Shown here in pieces: positions 24,558 through 37,132 of a stretch of DNA of 64,000 nt (positions are counted from its first letter, which is position 1; each line of letters starts with the position of its first letter). Source of the DNA: Pinus tabuliformis (taxonomy: Eukaryota; Streptophyta; Pinopsida; Pinales; Pinaceae); assembly GCA_031772625.1 (NCBI GenBank), contig CM062808.1, forward strand, positions 146,187,299-146,251,298, in the 5' to 3' direction. A program made the translations under genes and the position numbers. The notes under the pieces were generated by a model. The model was not told the origin of the DNA. It saw nothing but the letters and a program-made list of their open reading frames with translations, and ran no database searches.

Positions 24558-26173
24558 GGTGGATACCAACTGGGTTGGCGTGTGGAGAAAGCACATGGCC
24601 TCCCACAAGGCGGCACAGAAATCCAAAGAGGGCATTAACCACAGCCATAAATGTGCCTTGAATGAATACGGCCGCCACCCTGATAATTGACCTCAACCTC
24701 AGCTCAAAGTAATGATGTGCTCTTGGGAAAATACCACTACTACTCTTGCAATTCCTCCTCTGCAACCTCAGCCCCTACAATGCCTCTCCCCTCATGTAGT
24801 GGCGGTGCCCAGCTCCCGCACAACCACTGGTAAACGATGCTATCTTTATTGCTGCATCGACTTTGGTTTGGGCATCCATTTTACCCACATCTTGAATCTG
24901 CAAATTCGCATCTCCTCGGCCCTGGTAGCACATCCTTCTGCTAGATTGCATGTTAGCTCTGTTGTAACGCTGCAGCCCATTGAACCTACTTCAGACCAAA
25001 ACTCACCTCCAACTGCCGAAAGCATGGTGCGCCATAGGATGCGCAGCCACAAAGGTGGGAACAGAGGAAACCTGACTCACTCCAGGCATTCGCCGGCTTC
25101 GGAGACCACATCCTCCCTGGCTGAGTAGAACACTGGCCTCTACCCCAATACACGCAGTGGCAGAGGTCGTCACCACTCGGGGGCCTTTGCTACGCCTCCC
25201 TCCACCTCAGACCCTTCTCCTAGAAGCACACCGCCAACTCCTCTGCGACACTCCCAGAACGCTTAATTTACCTTTCGCTCTACCCTGAACCAACCCCTCA
25301 TCACTACAACCATTACCATCAGTTTTCATGAGGAGAAGCAAAATTCAGAGGCACAAGACTCTGCGGTTGGCGCTCAAACTGCAACACCTAAGGAACACAG
25401 AGCAAGGGGTGAGGGCCGCACAGAAGCAATGACGCTCTCAGGCATTGCAATGGAAGGACGCACCACTACAGAGAGTAGCCAACCCAAGGCCAAACGGATA
25501 TGGCATAGTCTAGTCTTCAGGGTGTAGGGGAACGAAGCTCAGAACTACCAACCAGACGCGCAGGGAAGGAAGTGGAAACGGCTCCGCAGATGAATTGGGC
25601 CATCAATGATTACTGCTGCATCATTGAGGAAGAAAAACCGGAGACGTAGGCAGGCGACACGGAAGCTCAGCCACTAGCAAGTGGCGCCATGGAAGATTAC
25701 AGATGTTTCATTGTGGAGGAGTAGCCTCTGTCGCCGCCACGTCCCTAGCCACCACCTCGATGCCTTATGCCCGCCGCCTAGATTGCCAACTTGCGGACAT
25801 TCAGCGTGCCACATGCCTGCCTAGTAGACTGCCACTCAGCCACCATGTGTCTCAGGTTCACTGGGACTTGTTTTTCAGTTTATGTCTTTTAATGGTTTTT
25901 TGGGGGAACACCACAATTTTAAGCTCTTCAGTTGGGTTTTCCTTTTCAGTTTTTTCAGATACAATGATGCAAAACTTGTTAATTCGCTAGTTTCCCCTGT
26001 GTGGGTAGCAAGATTATATTTTTGAAAAACTTTAGTTAAGAACTGGTTTCCCTTCTGGGCAATTCAATTCTAGATTTTTTTGCTTGTTGATGCCTTTCTT
26101 CTGGCATAGCTAAGTACATATTTCGGCCACTATGTATGATAGTTTTCTTACTTTAATAGAATTAGCCTAACTT
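24558..26173 (+). other. LINE 3' untranslated region
   Basis: About 1.6 kb between the RNase H end and the terminal A run. The first 1.3 kb is GC-richer than the surroundings and holds short frames (24472, 24712, 25703) with no recognisable domain; the last 300 bases are T-rich and end in the typical LINE tail. The GC-rich part might be acquired host sequence, but nothing identifies it. Confidence 0.5.
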
Positions 26174-26209
26174 AGAAAAAAAAATCCTAAATACCCATTA
26201 TAATTATTA

Positions 26210-26300
26210 ATGTGGTTGATATAAGCCTATCGACGTATATCAACCACATCGGAAAATGTGGTTGATATATATGCTTGATATATGGCGTATATCAACCATA
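26210..26300. repeat. Two consecutive hairpins from four alternating inverted copies
   Basis: ATGTGGTTGATATA occurs at 26210-26223 and 26256-26269 on the plus strand, and its complement TATATCAACC(A)CAT at 26236-26249 and 26288-26300, giving two adjacent stem-loops. A third small palindrome, TTTACCTTGGTAAA, follows directly. Confidence 0.85.
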
Positions 26301-26390
26301 TTTACCTTGGTAAATATGACTGTGCTAGTTTTATGATGGAGAATTCATAAGTGGTAGGTGTGAATTTTTTAAATATCTTAGTTAAATAAA

Positions 26391-26480
26391 TATTTACAAT
26401 TATATAAATTTAATTAGAAAATAAGTGCTATATAGTATTTACAATTATATAAATTTAGTTAGTAAAGAAGTGCTATATAG
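26391..26480. repeat. 45 bp tandem duplication
   Basis: Two adjacent copies beginning TATTTACAATTATATAAATT and ending GTGCTATATAG, differing at a few bases. Confidence 0.85.
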
Positions 26481-29400
26481 TAATTTGTATATGTTGTTTA
26501 GTCTAAATATAGTTAAGTGGAATTTTAATTGTTAATTGTTAATAACATAAAGTTTTTATAAAAAATATAAATGAAAGCGAAAATATTGTGTTAAAATGAT
26601 GCTTTTTGGTGAGCACCATATCTTAATGGTTATAATGAAGCTTTATAACTTTATTTTTTTGACATTGTTTCATTCAAATCGATATGGAGAAACTTAATTT
26701 CAAGTGAATGAGATGTCAATTCCAAGAAACTTGTTTTGCACAAACACTTGTTTCCAACAAAGTTCATAAGCATTGTACATGATTGATATAGAGTTTAATG
26801 CAATTGTGTTTTGACATTGAAGGAAGGGGAATATGTAACAAAACTTTTATAGCTATCTCTTAAATGATGGCCCATTTTAAACATGATTGTTTTCTTTTGT
26901 AGAGAAAAATGGAGTTGGCATGATCTATAATTTATTATTTATAATTAAATCAATTTTAAAATCAAATTATAAAGACAATTTAATTAATATTTATGAATAA
27001 TACACAACAACAATTGTTTTACTATTAATTAAAACAACTAAAATATAACTAGTTGAGTTATATAAATTAAATTACTAGTAATTCTAGATAGATATCAAAA
27101 CACTTAGTTTCTAATCAAAATATTTAGTCCCTAAAACATTTCATATCTCCAAAAAAAAGCTAAAAAAAAAAAATCATTAAAAAAATTTAAACGTTAAAAT
27201 AAATAAAATATATCTTTATCCCTTTTAAAGTGTTTTTCAGATATTATATGTTTATCTATGATTTGTGATTTAGTATTACATTGGATGAATTTGACACATT
27301 CACTTTGAATAAATCCAGGAATAAAGTTACAATAGATTAAATTGCTTTAACAAAATTCACACATTAATTTTTTTCATGGAAACTAAGACCAATATTTTGT
27401 ATTTGGTTCGAGGAAAGAAGGTAAAACAACTTTAACAAACCAATATATGAGAAATTGAAGGCTAACTTTTGAATAAATGCCAAACAATCTCTACTTCTAC
27501 AACGACTTGAAACATAATTCATAACTTCAAGGTGGAATCCTCTTAATACCCCTTGCACACTAGTAGAATTAGTTTGGATCCCATACCCTAACCTTTACAT
27601 TGTAAAATTTGAATCCCTTAAAATTAAATGAAGAGCTCAAGTTCATTGCATTGGATTTGTCACCAACGAAGTGTCCAACTCGGCTAGTTTCAAATATTTT
27701 GAAATGTTATACAAGACATTAATCATAGACACATGAAAAGAAAAAAATAAAAAACTTCTTGAATTCAAGAAGATCAATTTCTTGAATTCTTGAATTCAAT
27801 TAAGAAAAAAAATAACTTAAAAACTTCTTTAATTCAAGGTCAATTTTTTGAATTCTTGAATTCAATTTCTTGTAATAACATTAATTCCTTGAATTTTACT
27901 TTGGACATAGGAACCATAAAAACTATGCCTCAATAAAACAAATTCAACAAAGTTAGGAAAGAAATGCTCACGATATCCTAAAAATTAATAACTATATAGC
28001 GATAAAACTTTCTTAATAAAATTAGGAAAGAAATACTCACAAGATTCTAAAAACTAATTGTTTTTTATTAATTTAATTATATTTTAAAGACTAATGGTTA
28101 GTTGCTTCATGAAAGAAAATGTAAAGAGAAAAAAGTAAAGTCAATTTGAAAATTAACAAGAAGAAAATAACTATGATTAATGGAATTGGAATTGAAAATA
28201 GCAAAAAAAAAACCATAGAAAAAAGACAAAAAAATATTAGTCAAACTGAAAAGTAATAAAACTAAAAATTAAAAAAAATAAATATTGGAAATAGTTTTTT
28301 TAATTATTTTTTCTTCTTTAAAATTTGTCATCTTAAATTGAAAATATGGAGGAAACAATTAATAAAACCAAAAAAACTTAAATAAAAAATAAATAGAAAA
28401 ATGAAGTTATTAAACAATACCCATAATAAGACCTCAACTAATCACCTTACAAATAAATACATTTAAATAATAATAAACGACAACAAAATTTGCATTGGCC
28501 ATGTTAAACTATGGATAAGAGAGGGAAATTTTTGGTCAACCACAAATTAATACACAGTCAAGATACATCCTATGGACTTTACAACATAATTAGAAGAGTT
28601 GAGTTATGTAGTGATGTTAATAAATTAAGATAGGAAAAAAATATTTTTTGACATAAAAAGAGAAAAGAGAAATACAACAAACTATATATGACTAAAAACT
28701 AGTAAAAATGATATTTAAAGTTTAATGAAAAGAATGTATCTTATTTCTAGATATTTGTCTTAAAACTAACTGCTCATGTCACAATGAGACTAAAACAACC
28801 AAATTTAGTATTATGGGAATCTGTTAACACCATTCAATTCGATCATTGTTAATGATGCATTGAATGCAAGTGCTAATAGAGTATCTATTCCCAAATTTTA
28901 TTATAAACTGCTTGACACCATTTAGTTTCCCAACCTTATTATCAATTATCCTAAGCCTATTTTTTAAGGTCCAAATCTCTTCTCATTTGGACAACCTCTC
29001 TATAATTATCTCCTACTACGTATAATGTTTACCATTACCTTAAGGTGCATATAGGGTTATTTTACAGTGTACAACTTAAAGTACATATATACAATATGTT
29101 GTGCCATTCCTATACTTCAAAAAAACATATCTTTAATATGTATTATTTTTTGTTATTTAAAATATATGCTTGTAATATAATATATCTTTTATATACATCA
29201 AAAAATATAAAAATAACATGTTTACTTTTTATTTAAAAAGTAACTAAAGAAAAAAAAGCAAATATATTATTTTTTCCCTGAATTTTAATTTTTTTAAATA
29301 TATAAATACTAAATTTATGAAATTAAATTATTACTCTCTTTTTAAATTTTAATCTAAATTAATATATAAAAATAAACTTATTTTTATAAATATCATTGTC

Positions 29401-30559
29401 TTACTTCTCTATTGTTATATATACCCAACACTACCTCTCAATACATACAAAATCATATCCATACCAAAATATTGGAATGATATAGATGCTAAACTTTACT
29501 TTACACTTACATATAATAGTATACAACGCCCACAATAATAAATTCATGAAACAATGTACCAACAACATAATACAACTTCCAATCTATCATAATCTCCACA
29601 TTCCACTTTGATTAAAGCCCAATAAAATTATTTTAAATAATGTTCAATAAAAAATGACTTCATGTAACTCTCATGCACTTCATTCACGAAAGTGATTAAA
29701 GTACCATTAAAGTACTTCTCAATCATTATCACCATTTCGCATGCTTGATCAAACTTATTTATGTCAACAAACTTATTTGGCTTTAAGTTATTTGTAAACA
29801 AGTTTCTTATTTTTATTCAAATATTTTATTTGAATTTATTTTAAAAAAAATTCAATTTTTATTTGTAATTTATTGTAAAAGTATAGACTAAACAATTATA
29901 GTGATAAGATCTCATTGGTAAAATTTTGATGGTAATAACATCACATTTGTGGGTAGATCATCCTTCACACAATAATAGTGATAGCATTCATGATAAGTAA
30001 AGCGTTTTTGGCACGATCCTGATAATAACATACACTGTATTATTAATAACTATATATATTATTAATTTATATTTTATTCATTAATGGATATATTGTTCTA
30101 GAATCCTTCAAAAATTTAAGAATTTGAACCCTAAGAATAATTGACACAAAGTTTATTCTTTTTGGGGTTAGTTACAAGTTATTTTTTTGCTTTTTCTATT
30201 TTAATTTATTTCTTTGTAATTTTGACACTTTTTTTTACAATTAATGTTGTTTTATAATAATACTTTATTTCTTTCACTAATATAAAAAATAAAAATATCA
30301 TAAAAATAAAAATATTTGCCTGATACGTTATATTAGTAAATAGGTAAATATTTATAATCAAAGCATAACGTAAAACCAATGAATGAATATATTATTATAA
30401 TATATTTTTTTCGGCAATGACTAATAAGGTGAAGTAAATTTAGTAAAGAATGTATTATTAGTACATCATGCTATTGAGGCATGGCATTGTAACAAAGGCT
30501 ATTTATATATTAATAGTCTCCATGGCAGAGAAAAGATGAATCTCCATAGTTAAGAATCT

Positions 30560-30596
<37 letters not shown>

Positions 30597-32371
30597 TGTG
30601 TATGTTTAACTTATATATTGATTCTTTTAATAATAATAATAATAATCATAATAAATAAATAAATAAAGTGATAATTTAGTTATTTTTTATGATTTTTAAT
30701 CTTGGTAATGTGACATGTGTTATGAGACAAGTTTTTGATGCCTTTCCATATTTACAAACCATTTAATTTATATGGCTATGTTAATTTTATAATAAAAAAT
30801 ATAACTTAAAGATGTAAATCTATTAGCTCTTATAAATAATAAAAAATAATCTAAATTTTAAAATCACAATCTAATAAAGTGTATGATACCTCATTATTTA
30901 TTATGATTTAAAGTTGATAAATCTATATACGTCTTAAAATTTACCATCATCTTATCATAATGAGGCCAACACAAAATTATTTAACATTGTATGGAAATAA
31001 TTAGCACAATTTAATTCCACTACCTTCAACTAAACAATGACAAATGGGAGCTTTTGCTCCACCAAAGTAGCTTAGGACTTGCCGCTGACCATAACCATTG
31101 GCACACATCCACAAGTGTGAGCACAAACACTAGCATGCATCATTGGCACACATCAACAGGTGTGAGCACAAACACCAGCATGTCATTTGGCAGGTCTTGA
31201 GTCTAGTGGGGCTATATTAACTCCCTTCATTCTTTGAACTCACAAACCATCATTGACAAGTATTAATTTTTTAAGAGGGAGAAGTATACACAATAGTTTA
31301 TTTTATAATATGTTTTAGGTACATAATAAATCTTGAGTTAAGATAAATCTACACTAATATCATTTCACTATTTTAAGTGAATTTAGCTTAAGTTTGTCCT
31401 CTCTATTTGGGGTCTCTATCAATTGATAAGAGGTAATGGGTTCAACCCTTAACCAAGTGAAAAGGAGATAAGTAAAAGAATTAAGGTGATAGTAAGGATA
31501 GAATACCTTCACACCAATGAGGTGAAAGTGCACATTTCAAACTCTACCTTTATGAGGGAAATTTAAAATAATGCAAACCTATATTAATCATGATTATTTT
31601 AGGAAATGATAAATGTGCAAAATTTGTTTTTTAATTCTTTTATATACTTAATAAACATCAACTTAAGATGGATTTATATGTTATGTGAGTGTGTGTGTCA
31701 AACAACAATTGGAGACACCCATATTATGGTATCTTAGAATTGATTCTACAACTGTAAAATATCCTCCTCCCTTGAAATCCAACTTCTCTATTTGGAGACC
31801 TCTCATTTAATTAGTGTTCATGGGTTCAATCCTTAAATAATTAAAATGGGCCCCACTTAAAAGCATGATGTTGGGGTAGGTGTGCAGATTAAAAACCTTC
31901 TCTCCACAACCCTCACCTTTATGTGAGTGGAATGAAAGTGGGATGGGTGAAGATGTATTATAATCAAAATGCAATCCATACTATTGCGACACAAGAATCT
32001 AAAAATTTGGAACTATATATACTATCAAAATATAAATATAAATATTAAAATGATCATAAACATATAAAACTATTTGAGATTCAATGACAAAAACCATTAC
32101 AAATATAATGTATAACATAAATCATATAAATTATAATTATACAAACAAAGAAAAAAGCATAACATCGAGAAACATCTACATGTAAATGAGAAAACTTTAG
32201 CGGAAAAAATATCAAATATTTTACATCACAAAGATCGATATAAACATAATTTTAAAGTATTACCATAAAGGCACATAGTATGTATAGAGGCAAAAATGGA
32301 AATATTTTCCACAACCACAGAGAGTATATAAAATGGAAATATTTATAATAACTCCTAAGAATACTAATATC
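26481..32371. other. AT-rich region without genes
   Basis: About 5.9 kb of very AT-rich sequence. No ORF has recognisable content; frames at 27364 and 29045 are AT-driven noise. Small structures seen: an 18 bp perfect palindrome CTTCTTGAATTCAAGAAG at 27755-27772 inside a 69 bp imperfect duplication (27750-27890); a TA microsatellite at 30565-30594; ATA/AATA runs near 30630-30665; and a 45 bp tandem duplication (31096-31140 and 31141-31185, starting CATTGGCACACATC). The rest shows nothing I can name. Confidence 0.5.
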
Positions 32372-33571
32372 CTAATAATCCATCACCATATCCAATGGTG
32401 GAATCTCACCAACTGAATCCATATGGGCGGCAATTGCAAAAACATCTCCATACTCAATCAAATCATTGTAGTCCTCTTGTGTTGGGTACCAAAACCGAGA
32501 CATCTGCTCATTAGTTTAATTATCAATATCTATTGGAAAACAGATGCGAGTTACCATGTCATATTATAGGAAACGAACTTCACTGCAGTTGCACATAAGA
32601 ACCAAACCATGGAATGTTCGGAACGGAAGATAGCCAAGACATTTGCTATTTATATTTGCAGAAATTTCTTCCAACAACTTCCATCTGAAACCCCAATCGT
32701 CTTCAAATTAGTCAATTCTTCATTCAAAACATGGTTGACCATATTCGAAATGATCTAATTCTTCAATTAACCATACAGAAGTGGACCCATCATTGACAAT
32801 GCATATCAACTGAATCATGTATATTGCTAATGACATACAACGTATGTCAATGATTGGAACAAATGAAAAACCCAACTCATGTTTTATTACGTCAAATCAA
32901 TAGATTGTATACCCATACCAAGGATAATCTTCATACTCCTTGTCGAGATATAGGCAAAACAATTTACTTTTATAAAACACTACATTCTTGGGGGGTGAAG
33001 TGCCACCAAATGGAACAACAGCCCTTTGCCATACCCTATCAAGACTACTACAAACATAAAATTCAGATTGCATTCCGTCATAGATATGTTTTAGAACAAC
33101 CCAGTCATATTTTCTGCTACTTACATTTTCCAATAATGAAAAGAACCCCAAGTCTCCAATTCGTATCGGCCCTATGTTTTTAAATGCCTTTGTAAATGGA
33201 TTTGTTACAAAATAGTTGTGTGTTTGGGAGCATTCTGTTGGTAAGGATAAATCCACCATTGGTCCAACAACACACTCTACTCTGTATCTTGAATCTTGAA
33301 TCTATGAATCCCAAATGAAATCGATATATGTGGTCATTTTGATTAAGGTATTGGACAACAAAACAATTGTCTTCACTATTTAGGAAACGAACGAGAAATC
33401 CAAATTGGTTCATGGAGACATTCCTGCAATGTAAAAAGAAAGAAGGTTCTGCAAAGCATTCTTCCATTTTTTACATACACTACCAAACTTTATCACAACC
33501 GATAAAGGGAGCCACAACAAGACAAGTTCAAGAACTTCGAATGGAAGAGAACTCCAAATAGTTGGATCCAT
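32372..33571 (-). pseudogene. F-box/kelch-like protein pseudogene
   Basis: F-box proteins are substrate receptors of SCF ubiquitin ligases. The minus strand starts at ATG 33571 (MDPTIWSSLPFEVLELVLLW), a clear N-terminal F-box, continuing VVIKFGSVCKKWKNAL to about 33450. Downstream, in shifted frames, are F-box-associated/kelch-like segments: FLHCRNVSMNQFGFLVRF, VTNPFTKAFKNIGPI, YVCSSLDRVWQR, VWLIEELDHFEYG, WGFRWKLLEEI, CLGYLPFRTFHGLVLMCN. The terminal TAG is at 32372-32374. Total length (about 400 codons) fits the family. At least two frameshifts (about 33440 and 33270) and several stops (about 32897, 32720, 32710, 32560, 32515) show it is dead. No intron and no poly-A tail were seen; these genes are often single-exon, so retroposition cannot be inferred. 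Confidence 0.82.
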
Positions 33572-33703
33572 GATGAAATAGTGAAATCACCTAACAGTAA
33601 AAAAAAGGCATTTGATATCAACAAAACAATTTAATGTTGAATAAAATTAAAAGTAACATAAATACATAATTTACCACACACAATTTTCCATTTTTTTGAG
33701 ACT

Positions 33704-34247
33704 ATGTTAACTGAAAACATAGTAAAGGATCATGAATCCACCATGATGATAGACATAGTGCAAATAGCCATGGAAGCTATTGAGACAGTCACTAAGAAGG
33801 AAGGACATCTACTGAAAGATGTTAAGAAGGAAGGAACCTATGCAGACGATTTAACCTTGGGAGAAGGAACACTAACAGAGGAGTGTTTTACAGAGGATGA
33901 CCAATCTTTTGAAGCTATCAGAAGTATGGAGAAGTATCTTTCAGAAGATAAAAAACTCTGAAGTAAAGGAGGATGGAGAATGTTTGTTAAATGAGAGAAG
34001 CAGTGATCTATTACAGCAGAAAGAATTTGATAATACATTGATATTTGAAACTGTGAAAACACAGGAACAAGTTGTTGTGCAAGAATCAGATGAAGTTCAG
34101 TTTGAAGAGCGGATATGTGAAGCAACAATTGAGATTGTTGAACCTTATGATTTCCAAACTAATAATTTGTTTATAAATGCAGGAAACATAAGTAATGATG
34201 AAATACTTATAAAGTGTCACAAAGGAATTGCATTGCATAACGGCTGA
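33704..34247 (+). pseudogene. Unrecognised acidic ORF, frameshifted
   Basis: An 85-codon frame starting MLTENIVKDHESTMMIDIVQ continues after a frameshift near 33945 in the frame that ends at 34247. The product is acidic (many Glu and Asp) and probably unstructured; no family recognised. Its last 110 bases (from about 34118, VEPYDFQTNNLFINAG) recur 972 bases downstream (35090-35205) with the reading frame preserved, so part of it was duplicated together with the repeats that follow. It could be an exon of a host gene or part of an unknown element. Confidence 0.4.
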
Positions 34248-35955
34248 GATCGAATCGGGAAGGCGAAATATCACATTGGCAGGGTCATTATACAGTTTAA
34301 CTCCCCCAAGCGAAAAACCCAATATACTAAGAAACGGTGAAAAACACAGTCGGAACCAAGCGCTAGACTTGAAATATTATAGGGAATGGTTTATATCACT
34401 ATGGGTTCCGTAAAGATATCGAATCGGCGTATGGAAGCGGAAGGAGTCTGGCATTGAGGTTGAGAGATATGTGATCACATGAGTTAATCATCACCGTCGT
34501 ATCGCAAATCGAATCGGGAAGGTGAAATATCGCATCGACGTGCTCATTATACAGTTTAACTCCCGCAAGTGGAAAACCCAATTACACAAAAAAACAGTAA
34601 AAAACACAGTAGGAATCAACTGTCGGACTTGAAATATTATAGGGAATGGTTTATATTTCTATCAGGTCTGTAAAGATATTAGATTGGCATATGGAAGCGG
34701 AAGGAGTCTAGCATTGAGCTTGAGCAATATGTGATCGCACGACTTAATCTCAAGCGTCGGATCGCGGATCGGATCGACGATCAAGATCTGATTGCAAATT
34801 GCAATCGGAGGAAGCGCAGATTGGAGTGCACAATGGAAAGGCTTGGAGACCCGGAACCGATGGGCATATAGTGGCGAATCTATAAAATTTGAGATCCGCT
34901 ATATATATGATTCGGAGCGGGTTTCCTGTGTAATCCATATATTTCTGTTAAAGTGGTTTAATGCTAAAACATACGTTAACGCTCCGATATCGCATATCGG
35001 AGCGGAAGGGGCAATGAAGATACATATATATATGTATGACCGTGGAAGGACCGATGGCCGATTGCGATGAGGTTAAACCTTGGGAAATGTGAAACAACAG
35101 TTGAGACTGTTGAACCTTATGATTTCCAAACTAATAATTTGTGTATAAATGCAGGAAACATAAGTAATGATGAAATACTTATAAAGTGTCACAGAGAAAT
35201 TGCATTTCTTACACTTACTTTGTAATTATGTATTGATTTATATATATGTCTAGAGATTTAATCGCAAATTGAATAAGTGTAAGCATCGAATGGTGGAAGA
35301 TGAGCAAACTATATCATTCTGTATATGTGTGTGTGTGTGTGTGTGTGTTTGTGTAGGTGAAGTGCAACAATTACACAGAGAATACTTAAAGAGGAGGATC
35401 GAGATGGGGTGTTGAATCCATTAGAAGGACCAATCAAATCTCAGGAGGAAGAGTGTGCTGCAAACGGTGAAAAACACCGTAGTAATCAATTGTTGGACTT
35501 GAAATATTATAGGGAATGGTTTATATCCCTATCGGGTCCATAAATATATCTGATCGGCATATGGAAGCGGAAGGAGTCTCGCATTGAGCTTGAGTGAAAT
35601 GTGATCGCGCGACTTAATCTCAACCCTCGGATCGCTGATCGGATCGACGGTCAAGATCTGATCGCAAATCGCAATCGGAGGAAGCATAGATCAGAGTGCA
35701 AAATGGAAAGGCTTGAAGACCCGGAACCAATGGGCGTATAGTGGCGAATCTATAAAATTTGAGATCCACTATATATATGATTCGGAGCGGGTTTGTTGTG
35801 TAATCCATATATTTCCATTAAAGTGGTTTAATGCTAAAACATATGTTAACGCTCTGATATCCCATATCGAAGCGGAAGGCGCGATGAAGATACATATATA
35901 TATACGTATGACCGTGGAAGGACCGATGGCCGATTGCAATGAGGTTAAACCTTAG
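34241..35955. repeat. Composite direct repeats of 262 and 870 bp, ATCG-rich
   Basis: AATCGGGAAGG(C/T)GAAATATC recurs at about 34246 and 34508 (262 bp period). A block of about 490 bp at 34590-35085 recurs at 35460-35955 (870 bp offset), sharing ACTTGAAATATTATAGGGAA, GGAAGCGGAAGGAGTCT and GACCGATGGCCGATTGC. Between them lie the duplicated end of the acidic ORF (35090-35205) and a TG microsatellite (35326-35348). The blocks are rich in ATCGCA and CATATCG words. No TG...CA ends, PBS or polypurine tract could be matched to the 490 bp block. Confidence 0.85.
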
Positions 35956-36181
35956 GAAACGTAACAAGGTTGTACGAAAGGGCGGAAAGGTATGTTTATG
36001 CGGGTATTTTCCTTTGTAAATGGTTTATAAGGAAATATGCACCGATAAGAGATTTATGTGTTAAAAATATATGTAACCAAAGGTTTTGTAAGGGGAAGCT
36101 TATATATGTGTGATTTGAATTAAAGTGGAAAAATATCGTGGAAAGAAAAACTATACATACTTGTAAGATCAATTTCTGAAC

Positions 36182-36790
36182 GCCTTTGAAACCTGAAAAA
36201 ATAGTAAGGAATAATTGAATCACACACGAACTACACCAAATTATCAGAGACAGTCGCGAGAGCATGGAAACAATTAAAAACGCAATCACTGAGAAAGCGT
36301 TTCTCCAATGCTGAAACCTGAAAAAATAGCAGGGAATAACTCAATCAGATAGGAACTACACCAAATTATTAGAGACAACCGCGAGAGCTTAGAAACAATT
36401 AAAACTGCAATGATATTTGCCACCTTTTTTACCAGCTAGAAGCCGAGAGAAGCCAGCATTCTAGTTATCCTTCAACAATTCCAACAACCTTAAGTGCTAA
36501 CAAAGAAATGCATGCATCCACAGAGCATTTGACAATCACTGAGAAAGTGTTTCTCCAATGCTGAAACTTGAAAAAATAGTAGGGAATAATTCAATCAGAC
36601 ATGAACTACACCAAATTATCAAAGATAGTTGCGAGAGCTTGGAAGCAATTAAAAACGCAATGATATTTGCCACCTTTTTTACCAGATAGAAGCCGAGATA
36701 GGCTAGCATTCCAATTATCCTTAAACAATTCCAACAACCTTAATTGCTAACAAAAAATGCATGCATCCACAGAGAGTTTGATTATAATAT
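36182..36790. repeat. Tandem repeat of about 250 bp, 2.4 copies
   Basis: TTCTCCAATGCTGAAAC at 36301 and 36551 sets a 250 bp period; an internally deleted first copy begins near 36182 (AACCTGAAAAAATAG). Units share GATATTTGCCACCTTTTTTA. No coding content. Confidence 0.85.
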
Positions 36791-36932
36791 ATCGAATGGG
36801 CCATACTATGAGGTTCGAACTTTTGTAATGTAACTAAAAACTCAAAACCCCGGGTGGAGGAGAATACGAATAGGCAAAATGTTTCATATTTCCACTGTAC
36901 ATAACTGAATTAAAAAATGTTTCATCGATCGA

Positions 36933-37132
36933 TGCCTACATACCTCATTGTCGTGGTTATTGATGATTGTTGGGCACAAATGCTTCAACCGTCATTGTAA
37001 TGCATGAAACGTGTCCTTATTACTTGAATTTATGCCTACATACCTCATTTTCATGGTTATGGATGGTTTTCGGGCATAAATCCTTCAACCGTCATTGTAA
37101 TGGATCAAAACATGTCCTTATGCTTCAACCAT
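36933..37132. repeat. 100 bp tandem duplication
   Basis: TGCCTACATACCTCATT starts at 36933 and 37033; both copies contain CTTCAACCGTCATTGTAATG. Confidence 0.85.

Larger units (their letters stand above)
18735..26183 (+). mobile_element. L1-type LINE, near full length
   Basis: Non-LTR retrotransposon of about 7.4 kb with the plant L1 order: ORF1 with an RNA-binding DUF4283-like domain and zinc knuckle, ORF2 with apurinic endonuclease, reverse transcriptase, zf-RVT and an RNase H domain, a long 3' UTR, and a terminal run of A at about 26174-26183 preceded by AATAGAATTAGCCTAACTTAG. The left boundary is approximate and no target-site duplication was recognised in the AT-rich flanks. Stop codons and two frameshifts make it inactive. 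Confidence 0.88.

Noticed and set aside
24712-25990. Several short ORFs as host gene exons
   Set aside because: No splice signals or domains seen; they lie in the LINE 3' region.
34590-35955. 490 bp direct repeats as LTRs of a miniature retrotransposon
   Set aside because: No TG...CA ends, PBS, polypurine tract or TSD could be matched, and related 262 bp repeats continue on the left, so a compound tandem duplication fits better.
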